Shown here in pieces: positions 48,801-60,950 of a stretch of DNA of 64,000 nt. The stretch is from Nymphaea colorata. Its lineage: Eukaryota; Streptophyta; Magnoliopsida; Nymphaeales; Nymphaeaceae. The stretch lies in assembly GCF_008831285.2 (NCBI RefSeq), contig NC_045139.1, positions 5,988,704-6,052,703 of the forward strand. The letters are read 5' to 3'. Below the pieces are notes generated by a model. The model did not search any database. It had not been told where the DNA came from and saw only the letters and a program-made list of their open reading frames with translations. Within the stretch, counting starts at the first letter, position 1, and each line of letters starts with the position of its first letter. Both the position numbers and the translations under genes were made by a program.

Positions 48801-49512
48801 AAAATTTGCACTTTATGACAGCCAGCCCCCCTATACTGGAGCTGTGATGTCATCGGGCAGGTCAAGCCGGAGATTCTACTCACGGAAGGTCTCTCCTAAG
48901 GTTCCTTCTGGTAGCTATGGCATTGCACACATAGCCTATGAGCTAAACATGTTGGGCACACGGGGGCCGAGGCGCATGCGCTGCACCATGTACTCGATCC
49001 CTGCTTCTTCCCTCGAGGCTGGGGGCTGTGTTCCATGCCACACAGAGCTTCCCCGTTCCATAGAAGAATCCTTCTCTAGCATCTCCTTGTCTCAGTCCAT
49101 GGACCACATTGTTGGGAGAGAGCTGGGTCCGGTAGATTCATTTGCCAGTAGTGCACGGTTTTCAGAAATAGCAGTTGATGTGCTTGGTAAGGAGGCTCCC
49201 TTGATACTGAAGAATAAGGCACCTCGGTGGCATGAGCAACTGCAATGCTGGTGCTTGAACTTCCGTGGGCGTGTCACAGTAGCATCAGTGAAGAATTTCC
49301 AGCTAATTGCTGCTGTTGAGTCACCAGAGCCAGCCGCTGCTGGGACATCTCAGACTCAGACTAGCGGAGGAAGTGAGCATGACAAGATACTTCTGCAGTT
49401 TGGCAAGATCGGGAAGGATATCTTCACCATGGATTACCGCTACCCACTTTCAGCATTTCAGGCATTTGGTATCTGTCTCAGCAGCTTCGACACAAAGTTG
49501 GCTTGTGAATGA
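45802..49512 (+). CDS. TLP: Tubby-like F-box protein
   Basis: Four exons: 45802-46155, 46244-46331, 48110-48230, 48783-49512. All introns are GT-AG and in frame, giving 430 residues. The N-terminus [10 protein letters not shown] is typical of plant tubby-like proteins. The F-box is at about 54-100 ([17 protein letters not shown]...[13 protein letters not shown]) and would bind the SKP1 subunit of an SCF ubiquitin ligase. The tubby domain begins about 113 ([13 protein letters not shown]) and includes [35 protein letters not shown] and [20 protein letters not shown]. It ends with the family signature [15 protein letters not shown]. Such domains bind phosphatidylinositol 4,5-bisphosphate at the plasma membrane and can be released to the nucleus. 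The second exon is only 88 bases and is read from the frame GTTATATAAAGAGGAACAA. Which subfamily member it is cannot be settled by eye. Confidence 0.9.
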
Positions 49513-50810
49513 ATGAAATCTTCGAAAATGTATACTGTAAGTTTCTCAGAACTGTGTGATGGCAGCAATACATAAATGTTGTAACCCAAAACTGCTCGGT
49601 TTATTCCTTGGAAAAGCTTTCATATTTGCAGAAACTTGTAGGCTTTCATCTCTGTGCACGAAATCAAGTGTTGTTTGAATGAATTTTTCATTTCTCAAAA
49701 CTTTGTACAGAAGACATGACGAACTGGAACCATGAGCAGGGAAAATCCTCCTGGGTTTCTTCATACGATGAGGTTCTCCATTATTGCGCTCCCTCTATAT
49801 GAGATGGATCCTGCCCATGAATCTCCCTAGCTTGGTCCTCGGGTTTTCTTTCTCGGGCCCCATAAAAGTGGGGAATCCATTACTTTCATGGTGCACACTC
49901 CATTACCAACCTTGTTTTCTGTGACTTGACTCCCAAGAAAGGCAGTTCCCTTTTGCCTTATGGAGCATATGCATCTCTTATTGCTGAGGGATAAATAATC
50001 TTAATGAATCTCACTAACAGTTGATTTTACAATGATGGCCGTCTCAGTCCCATCAATTTTGTGGCAAAGTTTATTGGTTGAGCGGGCATCATGATGATGG
50101 ATTCATGTCAGTCTCATCTGAGTATGAAGTAATGAAGTGAGCTGATGATGTTTAAGAGGTTCACGGATTCACCATGTTATCCCAAAAGTCAAAAAGATCA
50201 ATTTCCATTGAGTTTTGCAATATTCCAGCTTATCTCGTCTTTTTTGAGAAGTGGGTGTGGGTTACACATGCAATGATTTTTGATTCCGAATCCTTGGTCT
50301 TTCCCTTTATTAACCACAGAGCAAGTTGATGTGCGCACCCACCAGCTAAAAAGAAAAAGATATCCGGATATTGTCAGATTTTCTTTTGAGAAAATTTGAA
50401 CTCGATTTAGACAAAAGGTTACGCTCGTTGGTGGGACGACATACCTTTCGGAAGGACATCCGATAAAGTTGGAACTATTCTAAGGATGAAAATACATCTC
50501 TTATACATTAGAATACCAACAGGGTTTTCATTAATTGAGAAATAAAAGCGCATTCTACAGTAGAGGTGATCGATGGAGGTATTGCTTGAATTGTTGTTAG
50601 TTTTCTCGTTTGATGTCTGCTGCATTGTATCAATGTTGTGAATTCGAATAAGAACATGAGCAAATTTAACGTTGGTGTTCTGGTTTTGCTTATTCGACTG
50701 AAAGGCAGCGTATGCGTTACTAATGGCTAATAAACATTAAACCTAAAACAAGTAAAATGAAGAGTTGAGGCAAGTTAAAATATCGTGTATTTGGATTATC
50801 TGAATTCCCA
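49513..50810. other. 3' region and intergenic, nothing recognised
   Basis: It begins with the likely 3' untranslated region of the tubby-like gene. No other gene or repeat is clear. Confidence 0.4.
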
Positions 50811-50813
50811 GAC

Positions 50814-50893
50814 TGCCTTTTGTAACTAGTAGATTATGGAACTTCACGGTTACGTAGAAACTTCACTGCTTTTTGTAACTAGTAGATTATGGA
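50814..50893. repeat. Direct duplication of about 54 bp
   Basis: TTTTGTAACTAGTAGATTAT occurs at about 50817 and again at about 50872, each followed by GGA. The second copy is partial. The start of the unit (ACTGCYTTTTGT) also repeats. Confidence 0.8.
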
Positions 50894-51696
50894 GGTTTGT
50901 TCTTTTGCAGCTTTTTTTTTTATTATTTGTGTTTTTTAACGTATGAGAGTGTATAACAGAATATCTATTATTGAAGAATCACATGCTCCACTTTTTTTTT
51001 CCATTTACATCAAATATTTCGTACTTTTAACCGTAACTAATGAAAGAAAATTTATAGAAGCCAACGAAGCTTAGGACAAAGGGAAAGAACACTAAGAATG
51101 CAAACACGACGAGTGGCAGCCACTACCTTATCCACAGCCTTCGACCGAAAACCTTCAAAATTTTCACAAGATTATACATATGAATAAGTTAAATCGTATA
51201 TTACATACCTTAATAATATTTGTAAATGTTTTTACATTAAAGAGAACATATTATGCTTGAATTTGAGGAGCGGTGGCCCAAGGTTTATGAAAATCAGAAT
51301 TTGGATCTAATTGGGCAGCTCATAATCGGGCGAACCAGATCCAAGTTGGGGTGATAGTTAATAAATTACAATATCTATATGCATTTTTTAAAAGTTGAAA
51401 AATAAACAATGGGTGTGGCACCAGGAGATGGGCCAGTGAATCAAATAGACTTGTCATTGGCCAATTCAGGTTGATTTTATTAACACTGGCGCACCTCTTA
51501 CAACCAATTAAATCAGATTTTTAAGGTTTTACTTTATTATCAAGTAAGTTCTAATTTCGTCGCAAAAAATTGAAAGAGAAACGCATTTTAGAGGTCGAGT
51601 GGCTCAGTATGAACACTTTGAATGGATCACATAACATTTTCAATGAAAAATATAACCTTTTAATATAGAAGTACACAAAAAACATTCAAGTCCTTG

Positions 51697-52056
51697 CTGT
51701 CTATATTTGACATAGAAGATAGAGCCGCACAACTCAAGCTCCCTCGTCAAAATTAGAGTTTAAATGAGTTGAGTTCAAGTTTAATGTATGTTAGAAGTGT
51801 TAAACAAGTCGAGTTTAAGATGTAAGAACACGACTCGTTTTAACTTAACTCGGTTTGACTGAACAATGAACGTTGAATTAGAGTGCTGGCTGTCTATATT
51901 TGACATAGAAGGAAACTCGCTTGTTAAAATTAGAGTTTAATGAGTTGAGTTCAAGTTTAATGTATGTTTGAAATGTTAAAAGAGTCGAGTTTGAGTTGTA
52001 AGAACACGACTTAACTTGGTTGGACTGTATATTTATGTTGAATTATAATGAAAAAA
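51697..52056. repeat. Tandem duplication, units of about 190 and 168 bp
   Basis: Each unit begins with CTGTCTATATTTGACATAGA. It continues through AAAATTAGAGTTTAA and TGAGTTGAGTTCAAGTTTAA, then GTAAGAACACGACT and a TTGAATTA end. Unit 1 is 51697-51886 and unit 2 is 51889-52056, with small deletions in the second. The GAGTTGAG/CTCGAG-like words resemble those of the element at 2814-3136. Confidence 0.8.
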
Positions 52057-52611
52057 TAGTTAAAGGATAACAATTGAATGAGTCAAAAGAAACACGTCTA
52101 GATGATAAAAAGAGTGGAGTTCGAGCTCAACTTGAACTCAAGTGGAGTTCGAGATTGAGTTAAAGCTCGAGTAGGTGCGAGAAGCTACCACAAGCACGAG
52201 ATCGGGTCGGGTCTGATTTGGGTAAAATCCGATTTATCAGCACAGCAAACACAAAGGAGGAAGAGAGAGAGAGAGAGGGAAAAGACGGAGAAAAGAAAAG
52301 AGGAGAGGGAGACGGTCAAGAGAGAGAAACGAGGGGAGGTCCCGTGGTCCGTACGAAGGCCCTCTGAGCAGAGGTCGGGTTGGCAACTTCTCGCCCTCTC
52401 CTTTTTGGTGCGTCGCGTCGCGTCGTCATCGTCCTTGCCCGCTTCCTCTCTCTCTCTCTCTCTCACCCTTTTCCGGTTTCGGTGTCTCGTCCTCACTCAC
52501 TCACCCTACCCAAGAAGAGTCAGAAGCGACAGAGAAAAGGGAGTTGTGGGTAGGCGCCTATACAGTACTTGAAGTCTGTGGCTGGTGGGTGGTCGCTGGG
52601 TCGGCAGAGTG
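52057..52611. other. DET1 upstream and leader region
   Basis: GA-rich sequence (52260-52340) is followed by CT-rich sequence (52390-52500) that precedes DET1. A TATA box is not obvious. The CT-rich tract is compatible with a plant core promoter or leader. Confidence 0.4.
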
Positions 52612-52725
52612 ATGCCCGTTATTGAAGGAACGGCCGCCGCCGCTTGCCATCGTCGTCGTCGTCGTGGTCGGGTGAAAGAGGAGCTGCAGCAGGAGGAAGT
52701 GAAACGAGCGGGGCGGTGGGGGTGA
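52612..52725 (+). promoter_or_regulatory. uORF in the probable DET1 leader
   Basis: ATG at 52612 opens a 37-codon frame with five consecutive Arg codons (CGT repeat), closed by TGA at 52723-52725. It ends 35 bases before the DET1 start codon. It sits where the leader is expected, so it could damp DET1 translation. The (CGT)n run makes its length potentially variable. Confidence 0.4.
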
Positions 52726-52760
52726 AGCTGGTGTGGTTCCTGCTGTAATCTCCTGTACTG

Positions 52761-55700
52761 ATGTTCAGGAGCAGCAATAACATTGCTGCAAGAATCTTCC
52801 ACCGTCAGATCGCCACGCCCTCGCCCGGCACTAGCGTATACCCTCTCTCTTTCTCTCATATCTTGCATGTTGTGTTATAATTGAGGGGTATGTGAATTTT
52901 GAGCTATTCACTTGAGGTAGTGTTGGAGCTTTTAGTACCCGATGAGAAGAATGACAATTCTGCCTTCTGGAAACGAACATTTCAAAATTTCTGTTGGTAC
53001 TTGCTTATTCCATCTATATTTGAACTTTGAAGTTCAAACTCCAACTTAACATTATTTTCTCTCACACTGATTTTATCGACTTACTTCTTATGAACAATTT
53101 CCCTCTACCTAAGAAATTCTGAAGACTTTTGTAATCGAACTGTATATCATGTAGCTGTTTCTAACGCATGTAGCTTCCCCCTTTTTTTGGTGACATGCAC
53201 TGTTTACTTGGTCAATGGAGTGATGGACAAAACTTATTCCTTTCTTCCTTTTCTTTGTTTCTTTTATTCCTGTCTCCTAGGTCCATTGTGCCAGGCAATT
53301 CTATGAAAATCTGGTTCCAAGTTTTACCATTTATGAGGTTGACTGCCCGGACATTTGTTTCCGTAAGTTCACTGATGATGGCTTATACCTGGTAAGTTTC
53401 AGTCGGAATCAGCAAGACTTGATTGTTTATAGGCCAACGTGGCCATCATTTTCATGCAAGGAAGAGGACTGTCATTCGCATGATCTACCTCCAAAAGTTA
53501 AAAAGTTCGAGAGCTTCTTCACGCATCTTTATAGCTTACAACTTGCTTCCAGCAATGAACTTATCTGCAAGGACTTCTTTCTCTACATGGAGAACAACCG
53601 ATTTGGTTTATTTGCTACTTCAACGGCTCAAAACCATGATGCACCTGCTGCTGAAGGAGCGATTAGTGGCATCCCATCTATTGGGAAGATAACATTTTAT
53701 CTTGTGAGGTTTGTTTTGGAGTAGCAGTCTTCTTGTTTACAGCTTTCTGGTTATCATTTTTACATTTGTTAGTGATATTTCTTACTTTTTCCTTGTGGGA
53801 ACATTAGATGTTTGATTTATATTTTTGGCTCATAGTTGGCATGTCCGTCTTTTTGTTCTTTGTCATTCTTGAAAGCTCTGTTGTATAATATTTATAAACT
53901 CTATTTTGTGACATCAGACTGGAGGATGGAGTGATAATGGATGAGAGGGTCTTCCATAATGATTTCGTGAACTTGGGCCACAGCAATGGGGTCTTTCTGT
54001 ATGATGATTTGCTAGCTATAGTTTCAATCCGTTACCAGACAATATACATTCTTCAGATTCGGGACTGTGGAACCCTTGTGGATGTACGAGCTATCGGGTC
54101 ATTCTGTCGAGAAGATGATGAGCTTTTCCTCAGTTCCCATGCTCAGGTAAATAAGTGCCTATGTTTCAACCTGATTGGCTGTTCGGTTTATGAAGGTTTA
54201 AGTACCACTATACATGTAGCTTGGGCATTTATAATAACGTTAAGTTTCAGCCTCCTGATTCCCAGAAATACAAATATTAAAGAACTATGATTGGATCTTG
54301 GACATTTAGAATCAGTTAATCACATATCAGCCTCCAGAAATATGAATGTAAGAACTAGAACTGGTTTCCGTGCTGGGTGGGCATTATAACCACCTTGGTC
54401 TCAGCCTCCAGAAAATTTTCATTTGGTGCTGGCTTTTTTTATTATGATTTTTGAGAAGTGGCTTTCAGAATTGATGTCTATTGATCTGGATTTTCAGCAG
54501 CGGAATAAGAAGCCTCTGGGAAACTTATAATTGCTTTTGGACATATTAGTGGAAGACATAAAGGCGTTGTCATTAAAAAGGAAAAAAGGAAAATTAAATA
54601 CATAAAGATTGTGCAGAACTTTTGTACAAGCACGTTTTAGAGGATAGCACCAAAAGTTGCTCTAGAATGATTGACATGTATCATGTATGTGCTCCAAATG
54701 AAAATCCAAGCCTCTTTCTATCTCTAGCTATTCTTGTTCTGTTAAGTGGGTCTTGCTATAATCTTCTTGTTCTGCTCACTGGGTCTAGCCATCTTATGAT
54801 TGGATCAGTGAATTACCCATTCATTCGCCCAATATGTAGACTCACTTAATCATTTTGTTTCTGTTTCATTAGAAGGATTCTACCGTACTGAGGCTTCAAT
54901 GACTAATAATCGTATAAATTGTGCAACTGAAATTTATGCGGCTTGATAGTATATGGTTTCCTTTTTAGGGTCTGGTGGCATTTGATAAAGGTAAAAAGGA
55001 GGAGGCCTCCAATATTCAAAATGAGAATGGCTTGCAGCATCTTCAACCAACACAAGGGGGGCCTTTCTTGAGTGGTATCAAACAGCGCTTGCTTTCCTTT
55101 ATTTTTCGCGGAATATGGAATGAAGAAACAGATCATACTCTGGTTAGTTGTTGATTCTTTATCTATTTTGCAATTTATTTCTGCATTCTGAGAACAAAGT
55201 TGGAAATTTAATTTAGTGGCATTGAGTGAAATGCGCAATGTCTTTAAAAATTTACATGCTTTTTTACCATATTGAGAGTCAATTATGTTAATGATTTGAT
55301 TTTTCTTCAAAGGTTTTTGGGTACTAATGAATTCTCTCCATGAACATTGTCATGGTCTTTTGGTTTTATTGGCAGGTAGCAATTAACAGATTGGTTTTCT
55401 TCTCTTGCTGATCAGAATAATGTGAATAACTTGAATGCCCTATGTTCTCGTAATTCACTCTAAGAGTTGGAAATGATACATGTTTTACCAATAGTAAAAA
55501 ATATTAAAACTGGATATGGTCTAGCCATTTATGTGGGTATATACTGCTTTTGTATCTAGCTAAAGGCACTCTCATCAAATGTTAGAACATGTACACCGAT
55601 TTGTAAGAAAACTATCATTTTCCTCTCTTAGGGGCAATATAACTATTGCAGTATGTTCCCTCTGCAAGGTAACATCTCGAAGGATAATATTTTTGATGGA

Positions 55701-58700
55701 AGAGGATTCGTGCCTACAAGAACATATGAAATAATGTTGGGATCAAGATACATTTTGAAGAGATCCTAAATCAACGAGTCTCTCCCAAAGGTGGCATTAT
55801 ATTTTCCAGCAGTGACATGAGCATCATATTCATGAATTCAGGAGTCCACCCACAACTCATATGCCCCAACTCCTTTCATGCCAAACCAGCAATTCAATTT
55901 TCCACTATTTTCCACTTTTTTTGTCACATGTTGTCCACCCATCTGAGCATATATCTGGCTTCTTCCATCCTAAATGTCTATGTAAATATGTAGCTAGTAA
56001 TAATTTTTAACAAGTGCTATTACTTTTCACAAATTTAGGCATCAAAGAATAAATATAAGTTACTAACTTTTTGAACTTCTAATAGTGATTCTTTATTTAA
56101 TAATGGTTAAGGAAAACAAAAATAGTTGTATCTCTGTGAAAGAGACAAATGGTGCTAGTTCCCCAACTATCTGAATTGAGCACGGTGTGGAAGCTCTTAG
56201 ATGGACTGGTTGAGAAGTGGGACAGAAATGAATTTTTCCTTTGCATACAACAAATGCAGTATAGCAGCAAGGAAAAGGAAGTCCTTTACTGGATGCACCA
56301 ACTATCTATATTCTTTTTCTTGTCATCATACCTGGAAACATAACTGAACCTTTTAATTTTGCTGGCATTCCATATTACAGTTAACTATTGATACACAGAT
56401 CAAGTTCAGCTTAGCTTGATGAAAGATCAAGTTATAAGTAATAGCATCTTGGCTTGTTATTGACATTTAGCTAGTCATACTTGACTGACTGTATTGTTGG
56501 TAAAGCATCGACAATCTCCTAAGAATTTCTGTTTAGGGGTGTTTCTGTTGCATCCATGAGATCATGATCTCTACTTTTTTTGGCAGGCTAAAAGAAGATT
56601 GTCTTTTGTCTGTCAAGTTTTGTTATTTCCCCCTTCCTGTGCACATACACATACACATACACATGCAGTTCTCTTTTTATTATTTTAAACTTTAAATAGT
56701 AAATCATGCCTCTCACATATTTATGCATGTGCTAGTAGTCTATGTGGATACAGGAGCTTGGTCACCGCAAGAAGGAAATCTGTTAAATAGTTTCTCATTG
56801 GATCAAACAAATTGAAGTTATTCATTCTTTATGGTAGAGACTAGGTAGTTGGTTTTGAAACTAGCTGGGTGAACAAGGACTCTTCACCACCTTAATCTAG
56901 TTAAATTTCTTTTTCTTATTTGCACATTGTATAATATGGCAAGCATTTATTTTTGCTTGAAATAGTTGGTTTAGTTTGTAAAAATGCCAGACTGAACTCA
57001 TGTCCTGTTATCTTGTATGTTGTATCCCTGTTTTGCTTTTACACCCACTTCATTGATATGATTGAACGAGCAACTTGGACATATGGTTTTCTGGGCTTGT
57101 TACATAGCTGGGTCTAATTTTATTCGTTGACATGTTTTTTTTTTTTTTTTGTTTCTCAGAGGGTTCAATACCTGAAGAAGAAGTTTTACTTTCATTTTCA
57201 AGATTATGTTGACTTAATCATGTGGAAGGTACGTTTATTGTTCTTTTGAAATATTTCTTTATTTGAAAATATTTTTAATAGTCTAAAATAACAAATTTTT
57301 TACTGGTCATATATTTTCAAATTTTCACTTATGTTCACAAAATTCAAAGTCAAGAAGAGTTTCTCACTACTTTTGTTTGAAAGTGGGGATCTCTTATTTT
57401 AAAGTTCATCATATCATGCATATAATTGATATTGGCCTAGAGCTGTCTTTAAGTTTTTGCTGACCCTTAACAGGTGCAGTTCTTAGATCGCCATCACTTG
57501 CTGATCAAGTTTGGCAGTGTAGATGGGGGGGTATGGACTATCTTCATTTACTGAATACCTGATAATATGTTAATTATCTACCTCCCTCATACTACTTGTG
57601 GTATACTATTGGGATTTCAGGTTTCAAGAAATGCGGAACATCATCCTGCATTCTTTGCGGTGTATAACATGGAAACAACTGAGATAATTGCATTTTACCA
57701 GGTATTTTACATGGTATTTTACATTAACTGTTTCTTTTCTTTCCTTTTCTTGGGTATGTTGGAATTTGTAGCGGCTGACTCTTTTCATCTTACCAGCAAA
57801 ACTCTGCAGAGGAACTTTACTATTTATTTGAAAAATATGCTGATCACTTTCGTGCCAACTCAAGAAGTTCGATGCACACAAATTTTGTATCATCTCACTC
57901 CAATAACGTTTATGCATTTGATCAACTGAACAACATGAAGGGCAAAGCAAGTGGTTCTTCACAGGTATATTTGTAACTTAGTGCAATAGGTTATTTGCAT
58001 GAAATGGGAAAAAAATTGTGAGTGTTTCAGAAGTGCAACCTCTATGTTATATAATAAACAACTGTAGTAAGCCTATGTGCTTATTTTGGTGGTTGAAATT
58101 ACCGATAATATGGTTTTCTTTATGACATCAAAAAGTTCAATTGGCTGCGAGTTGTAAGTGCTCAAACAGATGTTTGACTCTCACCAAATTTATCTAGTTG
58201 CCCATTGAATTAATTGCAATCCACTTTTCATTGTTTCTTATGGTTTTCTCTGAATTAGAAACTCATAAGCTTTTACTTATAGTTGATTTCTATTATATCA
58301 ATCGCTAGGTCACTGTCAATCTGTTGTATGTCATTTTGTACCTTACTCTTTCATACGTTATTATTATTTTATGTTTAGATTTTTTAAACCCATATTTAAT
58401 CTTCCAGTTTGTGAAGAGGATGCTATCTTCATTGCCGTTCAGTTGCCAGTCACAAAGTCCTTCAGCCTACTTTGATCATTCTCTGTTTCGCTACGATGAG
58501 AAGGTAACATAAGGAATTATGATCTTCTGATTCAGCTTAATGAAAAAAAAAGTATTTGTGTTGTGTTGGAAACGTTAGTTCTTTTTGGATTGGCTGGCAT
58601 TTCATAAATTTGAACTTCAACGATTCAATATCTGATAAAGAATTTCTTACCTTATTTGGCATTTGAATAATGCTTGACATTATGTTTTGGCCATCAACTT

Positions 58701-59636
58701 TATTTGCTACCGCATGCATGCCATTTTACTGATAAAATGCCTGTAGCATTTTATTGGTCTTTTAAGAAGCTCTCCTTCAAGACTCCAACTCATGTTTACG
58801 GGTGTGTAAGGATATAAAATGTAAAAAATATGATACAACGAAGTAGCAGGTTTCCTTTTTTCTTGAGATTTATGGTTGACTGTACTCCACATGTAAACTA
58901 GGAAAGCAGAAAGTTGGAAACTTTTCTACTTTATATGCCTGATGCTCTGCAAGACTTCTTTCATATGGAAACTTATTTGTATTACCTTATCATCATGTAA
59001 AGCAGCTTAAGTTATCCATTATTTTGATGCATAGTTTTAATTCTCTTCGTTATGTGCAATTTCACTATTTCTATATTTGGGATCCTTTCTGTATTTTTGT
59101 GGGGGGAAGGCAGGTGGTCTGGAATCTACAAGCATTAAATTAATGTCTTAGTTGTTGCATTAACTTTCTTTAATGATCCCTTCTTGGTTCGATTTTCTTT
59201 CTTCATCGTGAAGCAAAGTAACACGCAAGAATTTGTCAATTTGCAGTTAATTTCAGCAACAGACCGTCCTAGACAATCGACTGAACATCCTATCAAATTT
59301 ATCTTGAGGAGGCCTCCATGCTCACTCAGATTCAAAATAAAGACAGGTACTTAAAAAATCTGCTGAAAAATATTAATTGCCAATTGCAGTGGAACCACCA
59401 CTATTTATAGTCGGACAAAGTGTAAATTTTTTGGTTCCAGCGGTTAGTTTAAAGTCTTAAACTTCAGTTTAACAAGAGACTTTCCTTACATTTTTACAGG
59501 TCCAGAGGCTGGCACCGGAGATGTTCGACCAAAGAGGATCTGTTCATTCTTGTTCCATCCAATCTTGCCCTTGATTATCTCAGTTCAGCAAACTTACATG
59601 CAGCCAACTGTTGTGAATATCCATTTTCGCAGGTAG
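52761..59636 (+). CDS. DET1: DET1 (de-etiolated 1)
   Basis: Eleven exons: 52761-52835, 53281-53708, 53918-54146, 54969-55142, 57160-57228, 57474-57530, 57621-57701, 57797-57964, 58408-58503, 59247-59346, 59500-59636. All are GT-AG and in frame, giving 537 residues, close to the 543 of Arabidopsis DET1. Colinear family blocks include ARQFYENLVPSF, CFRKFTDDGLYLVSFSRN, SSNELICKDFFLY, FGLFATSTAQ, GVFLYDDLLAIVS, FCREDDELFLSS, SGIKQRLLSFIFR, KKKFYFHFQDYVDLIMWKVQ, HHPAFFAVYNMETTE, LPFSCQSQSPS and the C-terminal QPTVVNIHFRR. DET1 is a nuclear repressor of photomorphogenesis. It joins DDB1, COP10 and DDA1 in the CUL4-linked CDD complex and controls light-response factors. The join of exons 7 and 8 gives FYQQNSAEE, one Gln more than in Arabidopsis. 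Intron 4 is long (2017 bases). No defect is seen. Confidence 0.96.
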
Positions 59637-60918
59637 TTTGCCTAGCGGGACTATCTTGATTCTCACTATGTAACAGGGAGCGTTCTGTTTTGCTACTGTT
59701 ACCGAGTGTAGGCTTCCCTTTAAATTTTGTAACATTAGTCATTTTTTATGAAAAATCTCAGCTAAATCAAATCCTTTGCATCTTCTTCTCCGCATTATAC
59801 AGAAACAAGAATGTCGATAATGAACAATTCATGTACCAAGGGGTTTGCGATCCCCATCGAGGGCTTCTTTTCTCAGCCAGGAGTACCCCAGCTTTTGGCC
59901 TTGTGGTGTTAAACTTTCTCCGTGGGCTTTGATTGTGTTTACTTACATTCAGTTTCATACAATCTTTTTTCTTTCTAATACTTTGCTCCATTTGCATTGA
60001 CAAAGATTTTTGGTGTCTCAAAGAAATTATAATGTATTAAAATGGGTCATAAATTGCTGTTAGCACGGGCGAGAAAGAATCATATTTGTAAACAAAGTTG
60101 GTGCCAATTTGAAGCAGCTCAATGATTTATTGGATGCTTGCTTGTGGAATGATCACCGATGCTTCAGTTGTCCATTTCCTGCCAAATTAATTAAACAGAA
60201 GGCGCGTTAAATAATGGGCCACAACCATCTCTGTCAAGCTAATCGCAAAGCAGAATAATATAGTCAGTGTGTTTAAACTAATGAAAAAAATATAAAAAAA
60301 AATCGTTAAACAACACGTTTCTTCATTATTTGCTTTACGCAGGCAGGCATTTTTGCCTTCTTAGTCACGAAGCGAAGGTAGGCTGGAAATTTAGCCCGAG
60401 TATTTCGTGGCTTAATCCGCTCAGTTCGTACGCGCTCGTCTCAACTTAGTTCAACATGAATTGGCTCAACGCAGCCTGCTTGCGCGTAGTAAGCTAGGCA
60501 CGAAAAATGTTTAAATTTACACTCTGATTCTGCCAGCCTGTTTATTTTGTACAGTGACGTGAATTTATATAAAATTTTGAAAAAAAAAAGACAAACTTTC
60601 ATAACAGTTATGCTGATACGAGCCGATCGATAACTTGTACTTTCAAGTTCGAGTTTGAATCAAGTTTAAGCTCTGGCTGTAATATTCTATGAAAGAAGGC
60701 TAAAGAAATTTTGTTCGTATTCATTTGGCTAGAGCTCTATAAATTAACAGCAAAGGAACTATTTCATGGCAACTTGGACAACTTATAACGATGTTTGTCC
60801 CGCATATCACTAGGAAGATCGGGATCTTGCAGTTTCAGTTTATAGTTTATCCTATACTACGGACCGCAAAGGCTCGTCCAACGCGAAGCTTTATGGTGAA
60901 GAACACATACAACACATA
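59637..60918. other. Intergenic between DET1 and the TatD-like gene
   Basis: The first part is the likely DET1 3' untranslated region. About 60360-60680 holds degenerate AGCTCGAG/GGCTCAACG-rich sequence similar in style to other repeat relics here. No gene is seen. Confidence 0.4.
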
Positions 60919-60930
60919 GCGCGCGCGAGC

Positions 60931-60950
60931 GAGAGAGAGAGAGAGAGAGA
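60931..60950. repeat. (GA)n run abutting the TatD-like start codon
   Basis: Ten GA units, preceded by a short GCGCGCGAGC stretch. The last A of the run is the A of the start codon at 60950. Confidence 0.9.

Noticed and set aside
55143-57159. Genes inside the long DET1 intron 4, including a 64-codon frame at 56149
   Set aside because: No domain features, and the surrounding DNA is AT-rich intron-like sequence.
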